From CAWVWD01 sp965662365 (lineage in GTDB: Bacteria > Bacteroidota > Bacteroidia > Chitinophagales > Saprospiraceae): a stretch of DNA of 64,000 nt. The stretch lies in NCBI GenBank assembly GCA_965662365.1, contig CBFIHR010000015.1, positions 3,271 through 67,270 on the forward strand. Direction: 5' to 3'. A program made the position numbers and the translations under genes. The notes beneath the pieces were generated by a model. That model made no database searches, had not been told where the DNA came from, and saw only the letters and a list, made by a program, of their open reading frames with translations. Position 1 is the stretch's first letter; the number at the start of each line of letters is the position of its first letter. Of the stretch, positions 8,040-16,714 are shown one piece after another.

Positions 8040-8876
8040 CTAATAGTTATTATTTATTGTGGTGCTTTTGCTTTTTGGCAATGGCATTTCAAATTCTTCT
8101 GTCGGATTAATCATCATTGGCATTCCGCCGTCTGTAATAATTACTTTTGCATTTTGCGATTTTGCTAACTCCATAAAGGCTTCGATCGATTTGAAATTTA
8201 GAATCATCGGATTTAAACCTTCTGCAATAATCAATTGAGCGTCACGAACTCCTTCCGCCTCAATTTTCTTGCGTTCAGCCTCTCTTCGTTCACTTTGTAA
8301 AACAAACTCCATTCTTTGAGCTTCCTGTTCTGCTGCTAATTTCGCTTCGATAGCTGTCGCCAGACTTGCTGGTAACTGAATACTTTTCATCAAAACGGCT
8401 TCGATCGTTATTCCTCTACCATCAAGGTTTGTCATCATCTGTTTTTTGATAGCTTGCTCAATTGTTGCACGCTCGCCACTGTGCATATCCTTCGCATAAA
8501 ACCTTGACGTCACATCTGCAATTGCCGAACGAAAAACGGGAAGTATAACATTTTGCTCATAATTAGGCCCAATTGTTCTTAATATATTCGGAGCTTCCTC
8601 TGGTAAAATACTGTAAAGAATCGAAATTTCGGAGCGAATACTTAGCCCTTCCTTTGATGGAATAATAATCGCTACCTCAATATTATTTGTTTGAGTAGAT
8701 ACTTTCTCGATCGTTGTTATCGCTGGGAAATAACCACGCAAGCCGCTCGTGTACACATTATCATCGTACTTACCCAATTTACGTTTTACACCAACTTCAC
8801 CTTCTCGGATAACCATACAACTTGTCAAAAGAATTGAAGTCAACAACACTAAAATCATTAATCCTTTCCCTTTCAT
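8040..8876 (-). CDS. Prohibitin/SPFH (Band 7) domain lipoprotein
   Basis: The 278-residue protein starts with a signal peptide and a lipobox LLTSC (Cys20), so it is predicted to be a lipoprotein. An SPFH domain (about residues 24-215) follows: EGEVGVKRKLG at its start, the long central segment ending in GRGITIEAVLMKSIQLP, and the Ala/Glu-rich coiled coil AIEAKLAAEQEAQRMEF that drives ring assembly in prohibitins. Most bacterial prohibitins have an N-terminal membrane helix, so lipid anchoring is a variation common in Bacteroidota. The family forms large membrane-associated rings and scaffolds; the specific partner is unknown. It is transcribed alone and has its own terminator. Confidence 0.85.
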   Translation of the reverse strand: MKGKGLMILVLLTSILLTSCMVIREGEVGVKRKLGKYDDNVYTSGLRGYFPAITTIEKVSTQTNNIEVAIIIPSKEGLSIRSEISILYSILPEEAPNILRTIGPNYEQNVILPVFRSAIADVTSRFYAKDMHSGERATIEQAIKKQMMTNLDGRGITIEAVLMKSIQLPASLATAIEAKLAAEQEAQRMEFVLQSERREAERKKIEAEGVRDAQLIIAEGLNPMILNFKSIEAFMELAKSQNAKVIITDGGMPMMINPTEEFEMPLPKSKSTTINNNY

Positions 8877-9011
8877 AATATGTTCGTTTTAATGTGAATG
8901 TTATTTTTTAATAGTTTTACTATCGAAACGTAAAAGTTAAACTATGGTTGTAAAAAAGATATTTTTTTAGTATAAATGATTTTAATGTTATCCATAACAT
9001 TTGTTTATGTA

Positions 9012-9052
9012 AATAAAAAGAGTCATTTCCGAATTTTTCAGAAATGACTCTT
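9012..9052 (-). terminator. Rho-independent terminator of the lytic transglycosylase gene
   Basis: A perfect 12-bp stem (9018-9029 with 9041-9052; AAGAGTCATTTC on the plus strand) is followed on the minus strand by a T-rich tract. It begins 25 nt past the stop codon of the gene at 9077. Confidence 0.88.
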
Positions 9053-9076
9053 ACAAGTAATTTATATTAACTGAGA

Positions 9077-10597
9077 TTAGTGTCCGGGTATAACTAATTG
9101 CATACCAGGATAAATTTTTTGATTAGCAGTCATGTTATTTGCTTTCAAAATATCACCAACCTTCATCTTATTCTTCGATGCAATGCCCCATAGAGATTCC
9201 CCTCTTTTCACTTTATGCAAAGTAGCATTCTGAGTACGTGTGATGGTTCTGGTTGGAGCAACTGGCTTTGATACCGATTTTGTAACCGGCTTTGTAACAG
9301 TTTTAGTTGCCGAAATCACATTCGTTGCTGCTGCTGCTGCAAACGCATCTTGGATTTTTACTTCTTCTAAAACAACTAACTGTTGCCCAATTTGTAATAA
9401 CGAACCTTTAATATTATTCCATTCTCGTAAATCCTTTACCGTACAATTATAACGTTGTGCAATCTTTGCCAAGTTATCTCCTTTTTTAACACGATAAATT
9501 GTCTCACTTTTTATAATAGTCGTAGCGATAGGCGACTTTGCTGTATTTTCAGTGCCTGATGTTGTTTGTTTTTCTTCGTAACTCAACAATGCTGGTGAGC
9601 CAAAAATAACAGGTGCTGTACGTACAGCTGCTTTGAATTCTGCCATTACGGTAAGCGGAAGAGAAACAATATAGCCTTTCGAGTTAGCAGGAACGTAGCT
9701 TTGATTGAATGATGGATTCATAAACCGAATCGCCTCTACTGTTATGCCAGTAATTTCAGAGATACGTTCAAATGAAATCTTATCAAATACACGGATTCTA
9801 TCAATTATTTGCAACTCATACTCTGGATGTTCCGGATAAATATTATGCAAATGATAATAATTCATGGCATAAGAGACGCCAATAAATGCTGGGACATAAT
9901 TACGAGTTTCTTTTGGTAAATATTTTGCTGCTACCCAATAATCTGATTTTCCAGCTCTACGAACTGCTCCGTTGACACAACCTGGCCCACAATTATAAGC
10001 AGCTATCGCTAAATTCCAATCACCATAACGATCATATAAATCAGCTAAATAACGTGCCGCAGCATCTGTAGCAGCGTGCGGATCACGACGTTCGTCGATT
10101 GCTCCGTTTATTCTCAAACCATACTGTTTTCCAGTTGGCTTCATAAATTGCCACAAGCCCGTTGCTCCTACTGGTGAAACGGCTCTTGGGTTCAATGTAG
10201 ATTCTACGATTGATAAATATTTTAAATCTGTCGGCATATTATGCTTTCGGAGTATTTCCTCAAAAATTGGAAAATACACCATACTACGACTGATTACCTT
10301 TTCAGTCGAAGCACGACGACGAGTTACTCTCGCCTTAACATGTGACTTTACCAGTGCATTAAACTTTGTTGGAATCTCTCCCGATAATGCTAACACACGT
10401 TCTCTGTACACTTCGTCAGAAACATTGACAACCGTACGAGGACTTTCAGCTCTTTTATCTTGAGCTTCTAATGCCTCATAAGTGTATGACTTACTTCCTT
10501 CGATACGTACCTTAGAGGGAAATCTAAACTCTTGTGCCTGTACTGACCCGATTAAGAAAACCAAACTCAACATTAACACTAAAGTAATAGGTTTCAT
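9077..10597 (-). CDS. Membrane-bound-type lytic murein transglycosylase with two LysM domains (MltD-like)
   Basis: This enzyme cleaves the MurNAc-GlcNAc bond of peptidoglycan to 1,6-anhydro-MurNAc products, the substrate pathway in which AnmK acts. It has a Sec signal peptide (1-21, ending in VQA-QE) and an SLT-type catalytic domain (about 105-250) with catalytic Glu132 in SIVESTLNPRAV, the SPVGATGLWQFM motif and AIAAYNCGPG. Two LysM peptidoglycan-binding modules follow, at about 366-412 and 460-504, joined by a Thr/Lys/Val/Pro-rich linker with a run of five alanines before it. There is no lipobox, so it is probably periplasmic rather than lipid-anchored as in E. coli MltD. It is followed directly by its own terminator. 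Confidence 0.92.
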   Translation of the reverse strand: MKPITLVLMLSLVFLIGSVQAQEFRFPSKVRIEGSKSYTYEALEAQDKRAESPRTVVNVSDEVYRERVLALSGEIPTKFNALVKSHVKARVTRRRASTEKVISRSMVYFPIFEEILRKHNMPTDLKYLSIVESTLNPRAVSPVGATGLWQFMKPTGKQYGLRINGAIDERRDPHAATDAAARYLADLYDRYGDWNLAIAAYNCGPGCVNGAVRRAGKSDYWVAAKYLPKETRNYVPAFIGVSYAMNYYHLHNIYPEHPEYELQIIDRIRVFDKISFERISEITGITVEAIRFMNPSFNQSYVPANSKGYIVSLPLTVMAEFKAAVRTAPVIFGSPALLSYEEKQTTSGTENTAKSPIATTIIKSETIYRVKKGDNLAKIAQRYNCTVKDLREWNNIKGSLLQIGQQLVVLEEVKIQDAFAAAAATNVISATKTVTKPVTKSVSKPVAPTRTITRTQNATLHKVKRGESLWGIASKNKMKVGDILKANNMTANQKIYPGMQLVIPGH

Positions 10598-10736
10598 ATA
10601 TAATTGTTTTAGTTAAAAAATCCCATCGTTATGGTAATAAAATTACCTTTTAGAGCTAACGATGGCTTTCTATGAAGGAATCGACGAAATTCATCAATCT
10701 TCATAGTTAAAATTTATAAAAAGACCTTGCATTTAA

Positions 10737-12200
10737 TCAGTCCGTAAAATTACTTACATACTGAGCAAGTGCTAATAAACTTTCTTCTTGAAATTTATCT
10801 GCAAAAAATTGAACCCCGAAAGGGAGCTTATTGGGATGTGTACTCAAAGGGACGGATACTGCTGGTATGCCTGCTAAGTTAGCTTGGACTGTATAAATGT
10901 CAGCCAAATACATCTCTACAGGATCTTTCATCGTATCTCCCAGCTTAAACGCTGTAGTCGGAGCGGTTGGCATTAATATGAAATCATATTCTGCCAATAT
11001 CGCCCGAGTTTTTTCTGTAATCAAACGTCTTACTTGTTGTGCCTTTGTGTAATATGCATCATAATAGCCTGAACTTAAAACAAAAGCCCCGAGCATTATT
11101 CGACGTTTTACTTCTTCGCTAAAGCCCTCTGTTCTACTCTTTAGGTACGTCTCCTGAAAATCAGTTGCATTCGGACTTCTTTGACCATAGCGAACTCCAT
11201 CGAAACGTGCTAAATTTGAGGATGCCTCGGCAGTCGTCAACACATAGTAAGTTGGTATCAAATAATCTAATAAATCAAATTGGACAGCTTCTACTTCGTG
11301 TCCTGCTTTTTTCAAACTTTCAATCAAGTCGTTCGTCCTTTGACGTATCGTCGCATCTAAACTGCGGTGATTTAAAGCAGACTCAAAATAAGCAATTCTC
11401 ATTTTCTCTTTCAAGGCCGTTTTCTTATTCAACACAGTAGAATAAGAAGGTACAGCAGAAGTGCTTGCGGTACTATCATAATCATCGCTACCTGCCATCA
11501 CCTCAAGCAAAATAGCAGCATCAAACACACTTTTTGTAATTACACCGATCTGGTCGAATGAAGAAGCATAAGCGATTAAGCCATACCTTGAGATTCGTCC
11601 GTAAGTAGGTTTGAAACCAATGTTTCCACAAAATGCTGCTGGTTGACGGACAGAACCTCCTGTATCGCTACCCAGAGCCGCCAGACAAGTATCCGCTTGT
11701 ACAGCAACGGCAGAACCGCCCGACGAACCGCCTGCAACATGATTCTTATTTGCAGCATTTCGCACTGCACCATAAATGGAATTTTCATTCGTAGAACCCA
11801 TTGCGAACTGATCACAGTTCACTCGCCCGATAATAATAGCATCTTCGTGTAAGATTCTTTCAATTGCAGTGGCAGAAAAAAGTGAGGTGAATCCTTCTAG
11901 AATCTTGGAAGCTGCCGTTACCTCGTGATCTTTATAACAAATCACATCTTTGATAGCCACAACCATTCCGAACAACTTCCCTACCGATTCAGGATTTTCC
12001 TTATACTTTTTATCTAATTCAGAAGCACGTTTTAGAGCTTCTTTTTCGTAAACTTCAACATAAGCATTCAAATCACGCGTGTTCTCTATTTGATTCAAAT
12101 AGTACTGTACCAACTCTTCAAAGGTGATTAGACCTTTTTTCAAGTCAAGTTGTACAGCCGTTAGCGATTGATACTTTTTTAACAAACCTTGTTGTTCCAT
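10737..12200 (-). CDS. gatA: Asp-tRNA(Asn)/Glu-tRNA(Gln) amidotransferase subunit A
   Basis: GatA hydrolyses glutamine to supply ammonia for converting misacylated Glu-tRNA(Gln) or Asp-tRNA(Asn) in the GatCAB complex. The 487-residue protein carries the amidase signature with the Ser-cisSer-Lys triad: Lys84 in VVAIKDVICYK, the Gly/Ser loop GGSSGGSAVAV (about 157-167) with the cis-Ser, and nucleophile Ser183 in GSDTGGSVRQPAAF. The C-terminal segment with AGIPAVSVPLS is also typical. gatB and gatC are not in the window. It lies upstream of the lytic transglycosylase gene on the same strand, with a 139-bp gap, so co-transcription is possible but not obvious. Confidence 0.96.
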   Translation of the reverse strand: MEQQGLLKKYQSLTAVQLDLKKGLITFEELVQYYLNQIENTRDLNAYVEVYEKEALKRASELDKKYKENPESVGKLFGMVVAIKDVICYKDHEVTAASKILEGFTSLFSATAIERILHEDAIIIGRVNCDQFAMGSTNENSIYGAVRNAANKNHVAGGSSGGSAVAVQADTCLAALGSDTGGSVRQPAAFCGNIGFKPTYGRISRYGLIAYASSFDQIGVITKSVFDAAILLEVMAGSDDYDSTASTSAVPSYSTVLNKKTALKEKMRIAYFESALNHRSLDATIRQRTNDLIESLKKAGHEVEAVQFDLLDYLIPTYYVLTTAEASSNLARFDGVRYGQRSPNATDFQETYLKSRTEGFSEEVKRRIMLGAFVLSSGYYDAYYTKAQQVRRLITEKTRAILAEYDFILMPTAPTTAFKLGDTMKDPVEMYLADIYTVQANLAGIPAVSVPLSTHPNKLPFGVQFFADKFQEESLLALAQYVSNFTD

Positions 12201-12274
12201 AATGGAAATCAGTTACGAATACATATAAATATTTTTTAATAAAAAATATTTATATCATTTAGCTACTTATAAAA

Positions 12275-12478
12275 CTACGCCTCTTTCTTATCCTTTTCCT
12301 TCATGCCGTCCTTCAACTCCTTTTCTACTGAAGCACGAGCTTTGTTAAATTCACTGATGCCTTTTCCTAACCCACGCATTAATTCAGGAATCTTACGACC
12401 ACCGAAAAGTAAAAGAATTGCAAATATTATAACCAAAAATTCTGGTCCAATAGCCTGGAAAAATAATAACATTTTCAT
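12275..12478 (-). CDS. tatA: Twin-arginine translocation protein TatA/E
   Basis: A 67-residue protein with one N-terminal membrane helix (about residues 6-24) and the family hallmark: a helix ending in LLLFGGRKIPELMRGLGKG, then an amphipathic helix and a charged Lys/Glu-rich tail. TatA oligomers form the pore of the Tat pathway for folded proteins. The start is set at ATG 12478 (an ATG two codons later is also possible) rather than the longer frame from 12514, because the extension would lie across the promoter box. It precedes gatA on the same strand with a 74-bp gap. Confidence 0.9.
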   Translation of the reverse strand: MKMLLFFQAIGPEFLVIIFAILLLFGGRKIPELMRGLGKGISEFNKARASVEKELKDGMKEKDKKEA

Positions 12479-12500
12479 AATCTTTAAATTTATTAGTTTG

Positions 12501-12535
12501 CAAAAATACAACAATTTTAAATACCAAAGTTCAAA
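12501..12535 (-). promoter_or_regulatory. Bacteroidota-type promoter of tatA
   Basis: On the minus strand, TATTTTTG (12501-12508) is a perfect TAnnTTTG -7 box. Two TTTG-like -33 candidates lie upstream: 12525-12528 (16-bp spacer) and 12532-12535 (23-bp spacer). The predicted start is about 19 nt before the tatA ATG, which supports the short gene model. Confidence 0.6.
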
Positions 12536-12968
12536 GGTACGACTTTACAACTATACGATAATCAAAGTGAAAGTGTTAAATTCATTGAGGTTTAAAATTT
12601 TTATTTTATAAAAAATCATTTTGACGAATATTATATAGTTTTTCCCTCAATTCTATGAATATTAAATGTATAACATTGACTAAAACTTTAACATTTCATT
12701 AATGATATTTTTTTATTTTTTTTCAAAAAAAGGACATTCTCCTGCACTTTTAACCCGTTCGAGATAATTATTCTGGTGATTTTATCTTGTTAGTCACTGC
12801 TGTATTCAATACCTGTCTATTAATAATCAACGATTTATGATAATTGTTACTATTCAGCATTCGACAATACTCAGTAAAAATTAATAAAAACGAAACTAAA
12901 GATATTTTGATTAAGATATTTTGATTGAGAACAGAAACAGAGGTAAAATGAGAGGTTCTGAAATAACG

Positions 12969-12997
12969 AAGCCTCGAACTTTGAAAGTTCGAGGCTT
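12969..12997. repeat. 29-nt near-perfect palindrome downstream of tsf
   Basis: A perfect 14-bp inverted repeat (AAGCCTCGAACTTT at 12969-12982, its complement at 12984-12997) surrounds a single central base. It could terminate tsf transcription, but the minus strand has no U run after it, so I record it as a hairpin only. Confidence 0.6.
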
Positions 12998-13017
12998 ATA
13001 TTTGAATAGAAAACTAT

Positions 13018-13045
13018 TCCCGAAAATCGGGATTTCGCTGTTGCT
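13018..13045. repeat. Dispersed CCCGA/TCGGG palindrome, subfamily with ATTTCGCTRTYGCT tail
   Basis: CCCGAAAATCGGGA is followed by TTTCGCTGTTGCT. The copy at 28283-28313 has the same order with a CCCCGAGCAAATCGAG palindrome and ATTTCGCTATCGCT. Shared sequence extends beyond the palindrome itself, which argues for a real dispersed element. Confidence 0.55.
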
Positions 13046-13065
13046 TTATAATTTCCTAATATTCC

Positions 13066-13899
13066 TTATCCTAAAGTAACACGTTTGAAAGCAGTTGCAA
13101 TTAAGCCTTTTGAAGCAGCGTTCAAGTAATCTTTTACACTTTGCTTGTTATCTTTCACGTATTGCTGATTCATCAACGTGTTTTCTTTGTAGAATTTATT
13201 TAATTTACCCATAGCGATTTTTTCTAAAATAGCTTCTGGACGACCATCGTTACGAGCTTGCTCTTTTCCGATTTCGATTTCTCTTTCTACAACAGATGCG
13301 TCAACACCATCTTTATCTACAGCGACAGGATTCATAGCAGCTACTTGCATTGCTACGTTTTTACCTGCTTCTACTGCTGCTTCATTATTTTCGCTTAATG
13401 CTAACAAAACACCCATTTTGTAACCCATGTGAATATAAGGTACAACTAATTCAGCTTCCAATGTTTCGTACTTAGCGACAGCGATTTTTTCACCGATTAC
13501 ACCCGTTTGCTCGATAACGTGTTCGCTGATTGCTTTACCTTCTAACTCTAAAGCTAGTAACTCCTCTGTTGTAGCAGGGAAGTTTGCTAAAGCTGTTTCA
13601 GCTACTTTTTTAGCGAAAGCTACGAAGTCTTCGTTTTTCGCTACGAAATCTGTTTCACAACCGACATTTACAGCAACACCTCTCTTGCCATCTTCGCTTG
13701 TTAAAGCGATAACAACACCTTCATTTGTTGCACGATCAGCACGTTTGTCAGATAATTTTTGACCTTTCTTGCGTAAGTTTGCGATAGCTGTATCGAAATC
13801 GCCATTAGCTTCTACTAAGGCTTTTTTACAATCCATCATCCCAGCTCCTGTTTTGTCACGAAGCTGCTTAACCATCTTAGCGGTGATTTTTACGCTCAT
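13066..13899 (-). CDS. tsf: Translation elongation factor Ts
   Basis: EF-Ts is the nucleotide exchange factor for EF-Tu. The 277-residue protein has the N-terminal UBA-like module with LRDKTGAGMMDCKKAL (about residues 13-28), the core signature NVGCETDFVAKNEDF (about 77-91), and dimerisation-domain segments that include ALSENNEAAVEAGKNVAMQVAAMNP. It is the last gene of the rplM-rpsI-rpsB-tsf cluster. A 400-bp gap separates it from rpsB, longer than usual, so it may also have its own promoter. Confidence 0.97.
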   Translation of the reverse strand: MSVKITAKMVKQLRDKTGAGMMDCKKALVEANGDFDTAIANLRKKGQKLSDKRADRATNEGVVIALTSEDGKRGVAVNVGCETDFVAKNEDFVAFAKKVAETALANFPATTEELLALELEGKAISEHVIEQTGVIGEKIAVAKYETLEAELVVPYIHMGYKMGVLLALSENNEAAVEAGKNVAMQVAAMNPVAVDKDGVDASVVEREIEIGKEQARNDGRPEAILEKIAMGKLNKFYKENTLMNQQYVKDNKQSVKDYLNAASKGLIATAFKRVTLG

Positions 13900-14299
13900 T
13901 GTTTTAGTTTATTTTAGAAAGTTATAAATTATGTGAATTATTGTAATGACTATTATATGATTGATATAGTTATCAATTTTGTCTTACTATTTTGACAAAA
14001 GCTTTAAATCATAAATTTTACAAAGTAGCTGTTGAAAATAAAATAATTTTCATATAACGACATAAAGTAAAACAGAATATGCCATTATTTATAATTCACA
14101 AAATATCTCGTAACTCTAATTTATATTAGAATCTTACTTGATTAAACACAACTGTCACTTCCACAAGTGAAAGCGACAGTTATTTTTGATTGTTCCGATT
14201 TTTATCGGAATGCCGAAACCTTGAGGTTTAATTACGTGCCGATTTCGTATTGAATCTCGTCAGAACGTTTCAACCCTAATATTTCGGGACAAGCAATTA
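13900..14299. other. Long rpsB-tsf intergenic region with hairpins
   Basis: This AT-rich gap holds an imperfect hairpin at 14150-14181 (AACTGTC/GACAGTT outer stem, CACTT/AAGTG inner stem) and a CCGATTTTTATCGG palindrome near 14198. Close to the rpsB end is a half copy of the dispersed repeat (ATTTCGGGACAAGC at 14281-14294). There is no coding-like frame. The hairpins may attenuate read-through from rpsB into tsf. Confidence 0.45.
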
Positions 14300-15028
14300 T
14301 TATTTGACCGTTTTAGCTTCTTTTTTGCTATTATCACGTTTTTGTTGACGCTCATCTAAGCCTTCTTTGATAGCTGCAGTCAAGTATTGTGTAACGATAG
14401 CGATAGATTTAGAAGCATCATCGTTTGCAGGAATAGGGAAATCTACCTGTGTAGGGTCAGAGTTCGTATCTACCATACCGAAAGTTCTCATTCCTAATTT
14501 GTGAGCTTCTTTGATTGCGATATGCTCGTGAGCAATATCCACAACGAAGATAGCAGCAGGTAAACGTGTTAAGTTCGCAACACCACCTAATACCTTTTCT
14601 AATTTATCTTTTTTACGAGAAAGCATCAAACGCTCTTTCTTCGTAATGTTTGCACTTTGGTCAGCTAACAACTTCTCGATGCTATTCATTTTCTTAACAG
14701 ACTTACGAATAGTAGAAAAGTTTGTCATCATACCACCTAACCAACGCTCTACAACGAAAGGCATACCTACGCTTAACGCAGCAGCTTTTACGATTTCACG
14801 AGATTGTTTTTTAGTCGCAACAAACATGATTTTTTTACCGCTTTTAGCGATAGATTTCATTGCTTTTGCCGCACGCTCCATTTCTTCAGAAGTACGGTTC
14901 AAGTCAATAATATGAATGCCTTTACGCTCCATGAAGATATAAGGAAGCATTTTAGGATTCCACTTCTTTTTTAAGTGTCCGAAGTGAACACCTGCATTCA
15001 AGAGGTCTTTATATGTTGGTTTTTCCAT
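14300..15028 (-). CDS. rpsB: 30S ribosomal protein S2
   Basis: A 242-residue S2 protein with the N-terminal signature LLNAGVHFGHLKKKWNPKM, the central VERWLGGMMTNFSTI segment and the C-terminal signature region GMVDTNSDPTQVDFPIPAND, followed by a Lys/Glu-rich tail. S2 joins the small subunit late and is needed for S1 function and mRNA binding where S1 is present. It lies 81 bp after rpsI in the transcription direction and precedes tsf, the usual order. Confidence 0.98.
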   Translation of the reverse strand: MEKPTYKDLLNAGVHFGHLKKKWNPKMLPYIFMERKGIHIIDLNRTSEEMERAAKAMKSIAKSGKKIMFVATKKQSREIVKAAALSVGMPFVVERWLGGMMTNFSTIRKSVKKMNSIEKLLADQSANITKKERLMLSRKKDKLEKVLGGVANLTRLPAAIFVVDIAHEHIAIKEAHKLGMRTFGMVDTNSDPTQVDFPIPANDDASKSIAIVTQYLTAAIKEGLDERQQKRDNSKKEAKTVK

Positions 15029-15109
15029 TATTTTAAATTTAATAAAGTTGTGTAAAGAACACGTTGTACAATTTTATGAAAATAGAATTGTACATCCTGA
15101 TAAATAAAA

Positions 15110-15496
15110 TTAACGTTTTGAGAACTGGAAGCTCTTACGTGCTTTTGGCTTACCGTATTTCTTACGCTCCACCACACGAGCATCACGAGTAAGGTATTTT
15201 TTAGCTTTCAAAGGAGAACGGAACTCTTCGTTCAATTTCACTAAAGCACGAGCCATACCCATACGGATTGCTTCTGCTTGTCCTTTGATACCACCACCTT
15301 TTACGTTAACTTTAAAATCGTATAAACCTTGTACACCAACTTCATTAATTGCCTCTACAATTTTACCGTTGATATGTGTTTGAGGGAAGTACTCCTTATA
15401 ATCTTTACCATTAATGGTAATGCTACCTGTACCTTTTTTCAAATATACACGAGCTATTGAAGCTTTTCTTCTCCCTACCGTATTAATAATTTCCAT
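15110..15496 (-). CDS. rpsI: 30S ribosomal protein S9
   Basis: The 128-residue protein contains the S9 opening TVGRRKASIARVYLKKGTG, the GGGIKGQAEAIRMGMARAL signature, and the strongly basic C-terminal tail ending in RKSFQFSKR that reaches the P-site tRNA. It begins 6 bp after the rplM stop, so the two are certainly co-transcribed. Confidence 0.98.
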   Translation of the reverse strand: MEIINTVGRRKASIARVYLKKGTGSITINGKDYKEYFPQTHINGKIVEAINEVGVQGLYDFKVNVKGGGIKGQAEAIRMGMARALVKLNEEFRSPLKAKKYLTRDARVVERKKYGKPKARKSFQFSKR

Positions 15497-15502
15497 TGAA
15501 TA

Positions 15503-15946
15503 TTAGAATTTAAAAGGTTCAGGCTGCTGTGCTTCGTGTTTGTGCTCAGCACCCGCATAAACAAATAATTTTTTGTACATCTGGCTTCCTAATTTTGTCT
15601 TAGGTAACATTCCTTTAACTGCTTTCTCAACGATTGCAGTTGGTTTTTTAGCCATTAAGTTTTCAGCTGTGATGCTTTTCTGTCCACCAGGATAATTTGA
15701 GTGAGAAAGATAAACTTTCTGCTTCATTTTATTACCTGTTAAGCGAACCTTGTCCGCATTGATCACAATCACATTATCACCACAATTTACGTGAGGTGTG
15801 AAACTTGGCTTGTGCTTACCACGCAAAACGTGTGCAATCTTACTACACATACGTCCAAGTGTTTCACCTTCCGCATCAACGATATACCATTTGGCATCTA
15901 CCTCACTTGGCTTTGCTGATTTAGTTTTATAACTTAAAGTATCCAC
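15503..15946 (-). CDS. rplM: 50S ribosomal protein L13
   Basis: The 147-residue protein shows the L13 features WYIVDAEGETLGRM near the N-terminus, GDNVIVINADKVRLTGNK, the YPGG segment and KGMLPKTKLGSQMYKKLFVY. The start codon is GTG at 15944-15946. It is the first gene of rplM-rpsI(-rpsB-tsf), with a well-formed promoter at 16040-16070 and a leader of about 90 nt. Confidence 0.97.
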   Translation of the reverse strand: MDTLSYKTKSAKPSEVDAKWYIVDAEGETLGRMCSKIAHVLRGKHKPSFTPHVNCGDNVIVINADKVRLTGNKMKQKVYLSHSNYPGGQKSITAENLMAKKPTAIVEKAVKGMLPKTKLGSQMYKKLFVYAGAEHKHEAQQPEPFKF

Positions 15947-16039
15947 AATAAAGTGTTTTTAAGAATGATTTAAATTAATTTAAATTGCACTTTTGTCCCT
16001 GCACAATTCATTCTGCCGCTGGTTCTAAAAATGCGAGGG
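15947..16039 (-). promoter_or_regulatory. Leader (5' UTR) of the rplM operon, possible regulatory RNA
   Basis: Between the predicted transcription start (about 16036) and the GTG start lies a leader of about 90 nt. Its first half (plus strand 15985-16036) is more GC-rich than neighbouring intergenic DNA and includes paired words such as TGCA near 15988 and 16002. L13 operons in several bacteria have autoregulatory leaders, but I cannot fold this one convincingly by eye. Confidence 0.3.
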
Positions 16040-16070
16040 CAAAGGTAATTTTTATTATTTCAAAAAACAA
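16040..16070 (-). promoter_or_regulatory. Bacteroidota-type promoter of the rplM operon
   Basis: On the minus strand, TACCTTTG (16040-16047) is a perfect -7 box with a TTG -33 element at 16068-16070, a 20-bp spacer. The predicted start is about 16036. Confidence 0.65.
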
Positions 16071-16252
16071 GGAATTTTATATAAAAAAGCGATCAAAGCT
16101 TCATAACTCATTGAAAAACAGTCAAATTTTCGCCCAAAAATTTCAAAGGTCACCGTAAAAGGTAATTTTGAGCTTCAAAATCACTCGACAACTCGAAGTC
16201 GGTTAATCATTAAAATATTTTAAAATACTTTTAACATCACCGTAATAAAACA

Positions 16253-16289
16253 CGAAAAACCTGTAAGGCAATTTTAGCCTTACAGGTTT
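16253..16289 (-). terminator. Rho-independent terminator after rpoZ
   Basis: A perfect 13-bp stem (AAACCTGTAAGGC at 16257-16269 with its complement at 16277-16289) encloses a 7-nt loop and is followed by TTTTTCG on the minus strand. It lies 29 nt beyond the rpoZ stop codon. Its arm resembles the ACCTGACAGG palindrome family. Confidence 0.85.
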
Positions 16290-16317
16290 AACTATATCCT
16301 TAACTCAACTTAATGAA

Positions 16318-16641
16318 TTAATCTCGGTAACGATAATATAGCGTACCATCCAGAAACTCGTTTGTCGCAATAATCACTGGATTTGGCAAACGCTCATAGA
16401 ACTTAGAAATCTCGATTTGTTCTTTGTTCTCATGAATTTCTTCTAAATTTTCAGTTGTTGAAGCAAACTCTTCTAACTTAGCATGCAACTCCTGCTTCAT
16501 CTGAATAGAAATCTGTGTTGCTCTTTTAGAAATAATACAAAGTGTTTCATAAACATTTTTAGTATCTTTCACTAAAGAAGAAATGTTACGAGGCTGTGCA
16601 CTCGGGTACATTCCTTGTGCTTTTTGCTTAATATCTGCCAT
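16318..16641 (-). CDS. rpoZ: RNA polymerase omega subunit, Bacteroidota type
   Basis: The 107-residue protein resembles the divergent omega of Bacteroidota: a segment around NVYETLCIISKRATQISIQ corresponds to the conserved core that clamps the beta-prime C-terminus, and the C-terminus has PNPVIIATNEFLDGTLYYRYRD. Its position directly after bamD on the same strand (73-bp gap) is the usual Bacteroidota arrangement and supports the call. A strong terminator follows, so the bamD-rpoZ unit ends here; the coaBC gene that often follows is absent. Confidence 0.85.
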   Translation of the reverse strand: MADIKQKAQGMYPSAQPRNISSLVKDTKNVYETLCIISKRATQISIQMKQELHAKLEEFASTTENLEEIHENKEQIEISKFYERLPNPVIIATNEFLDGTLYYRYRD

Positions 16642-16714
16642 GTATATCTATGTTTTAAATTTATGCATTTTTTATTCATAAAAATTTGATACTGCATCAA
16701 ACTTTGTACCTTAC

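Larger units (their letters stand above)
12515..13065. other. Intergenic region between tatA promoter and tsf end
   Basis: This stretch is mostly AT-rich with no coding-like frame. It contains two structured pieces near the tsf end: a 29-nt palindrome at 12969-12997 and a CCCGAAAATCGGG palindrome at 13019-13031 followed by ATTTCGCTGTTGCT. I see nothing else. Confidence 0.5.
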
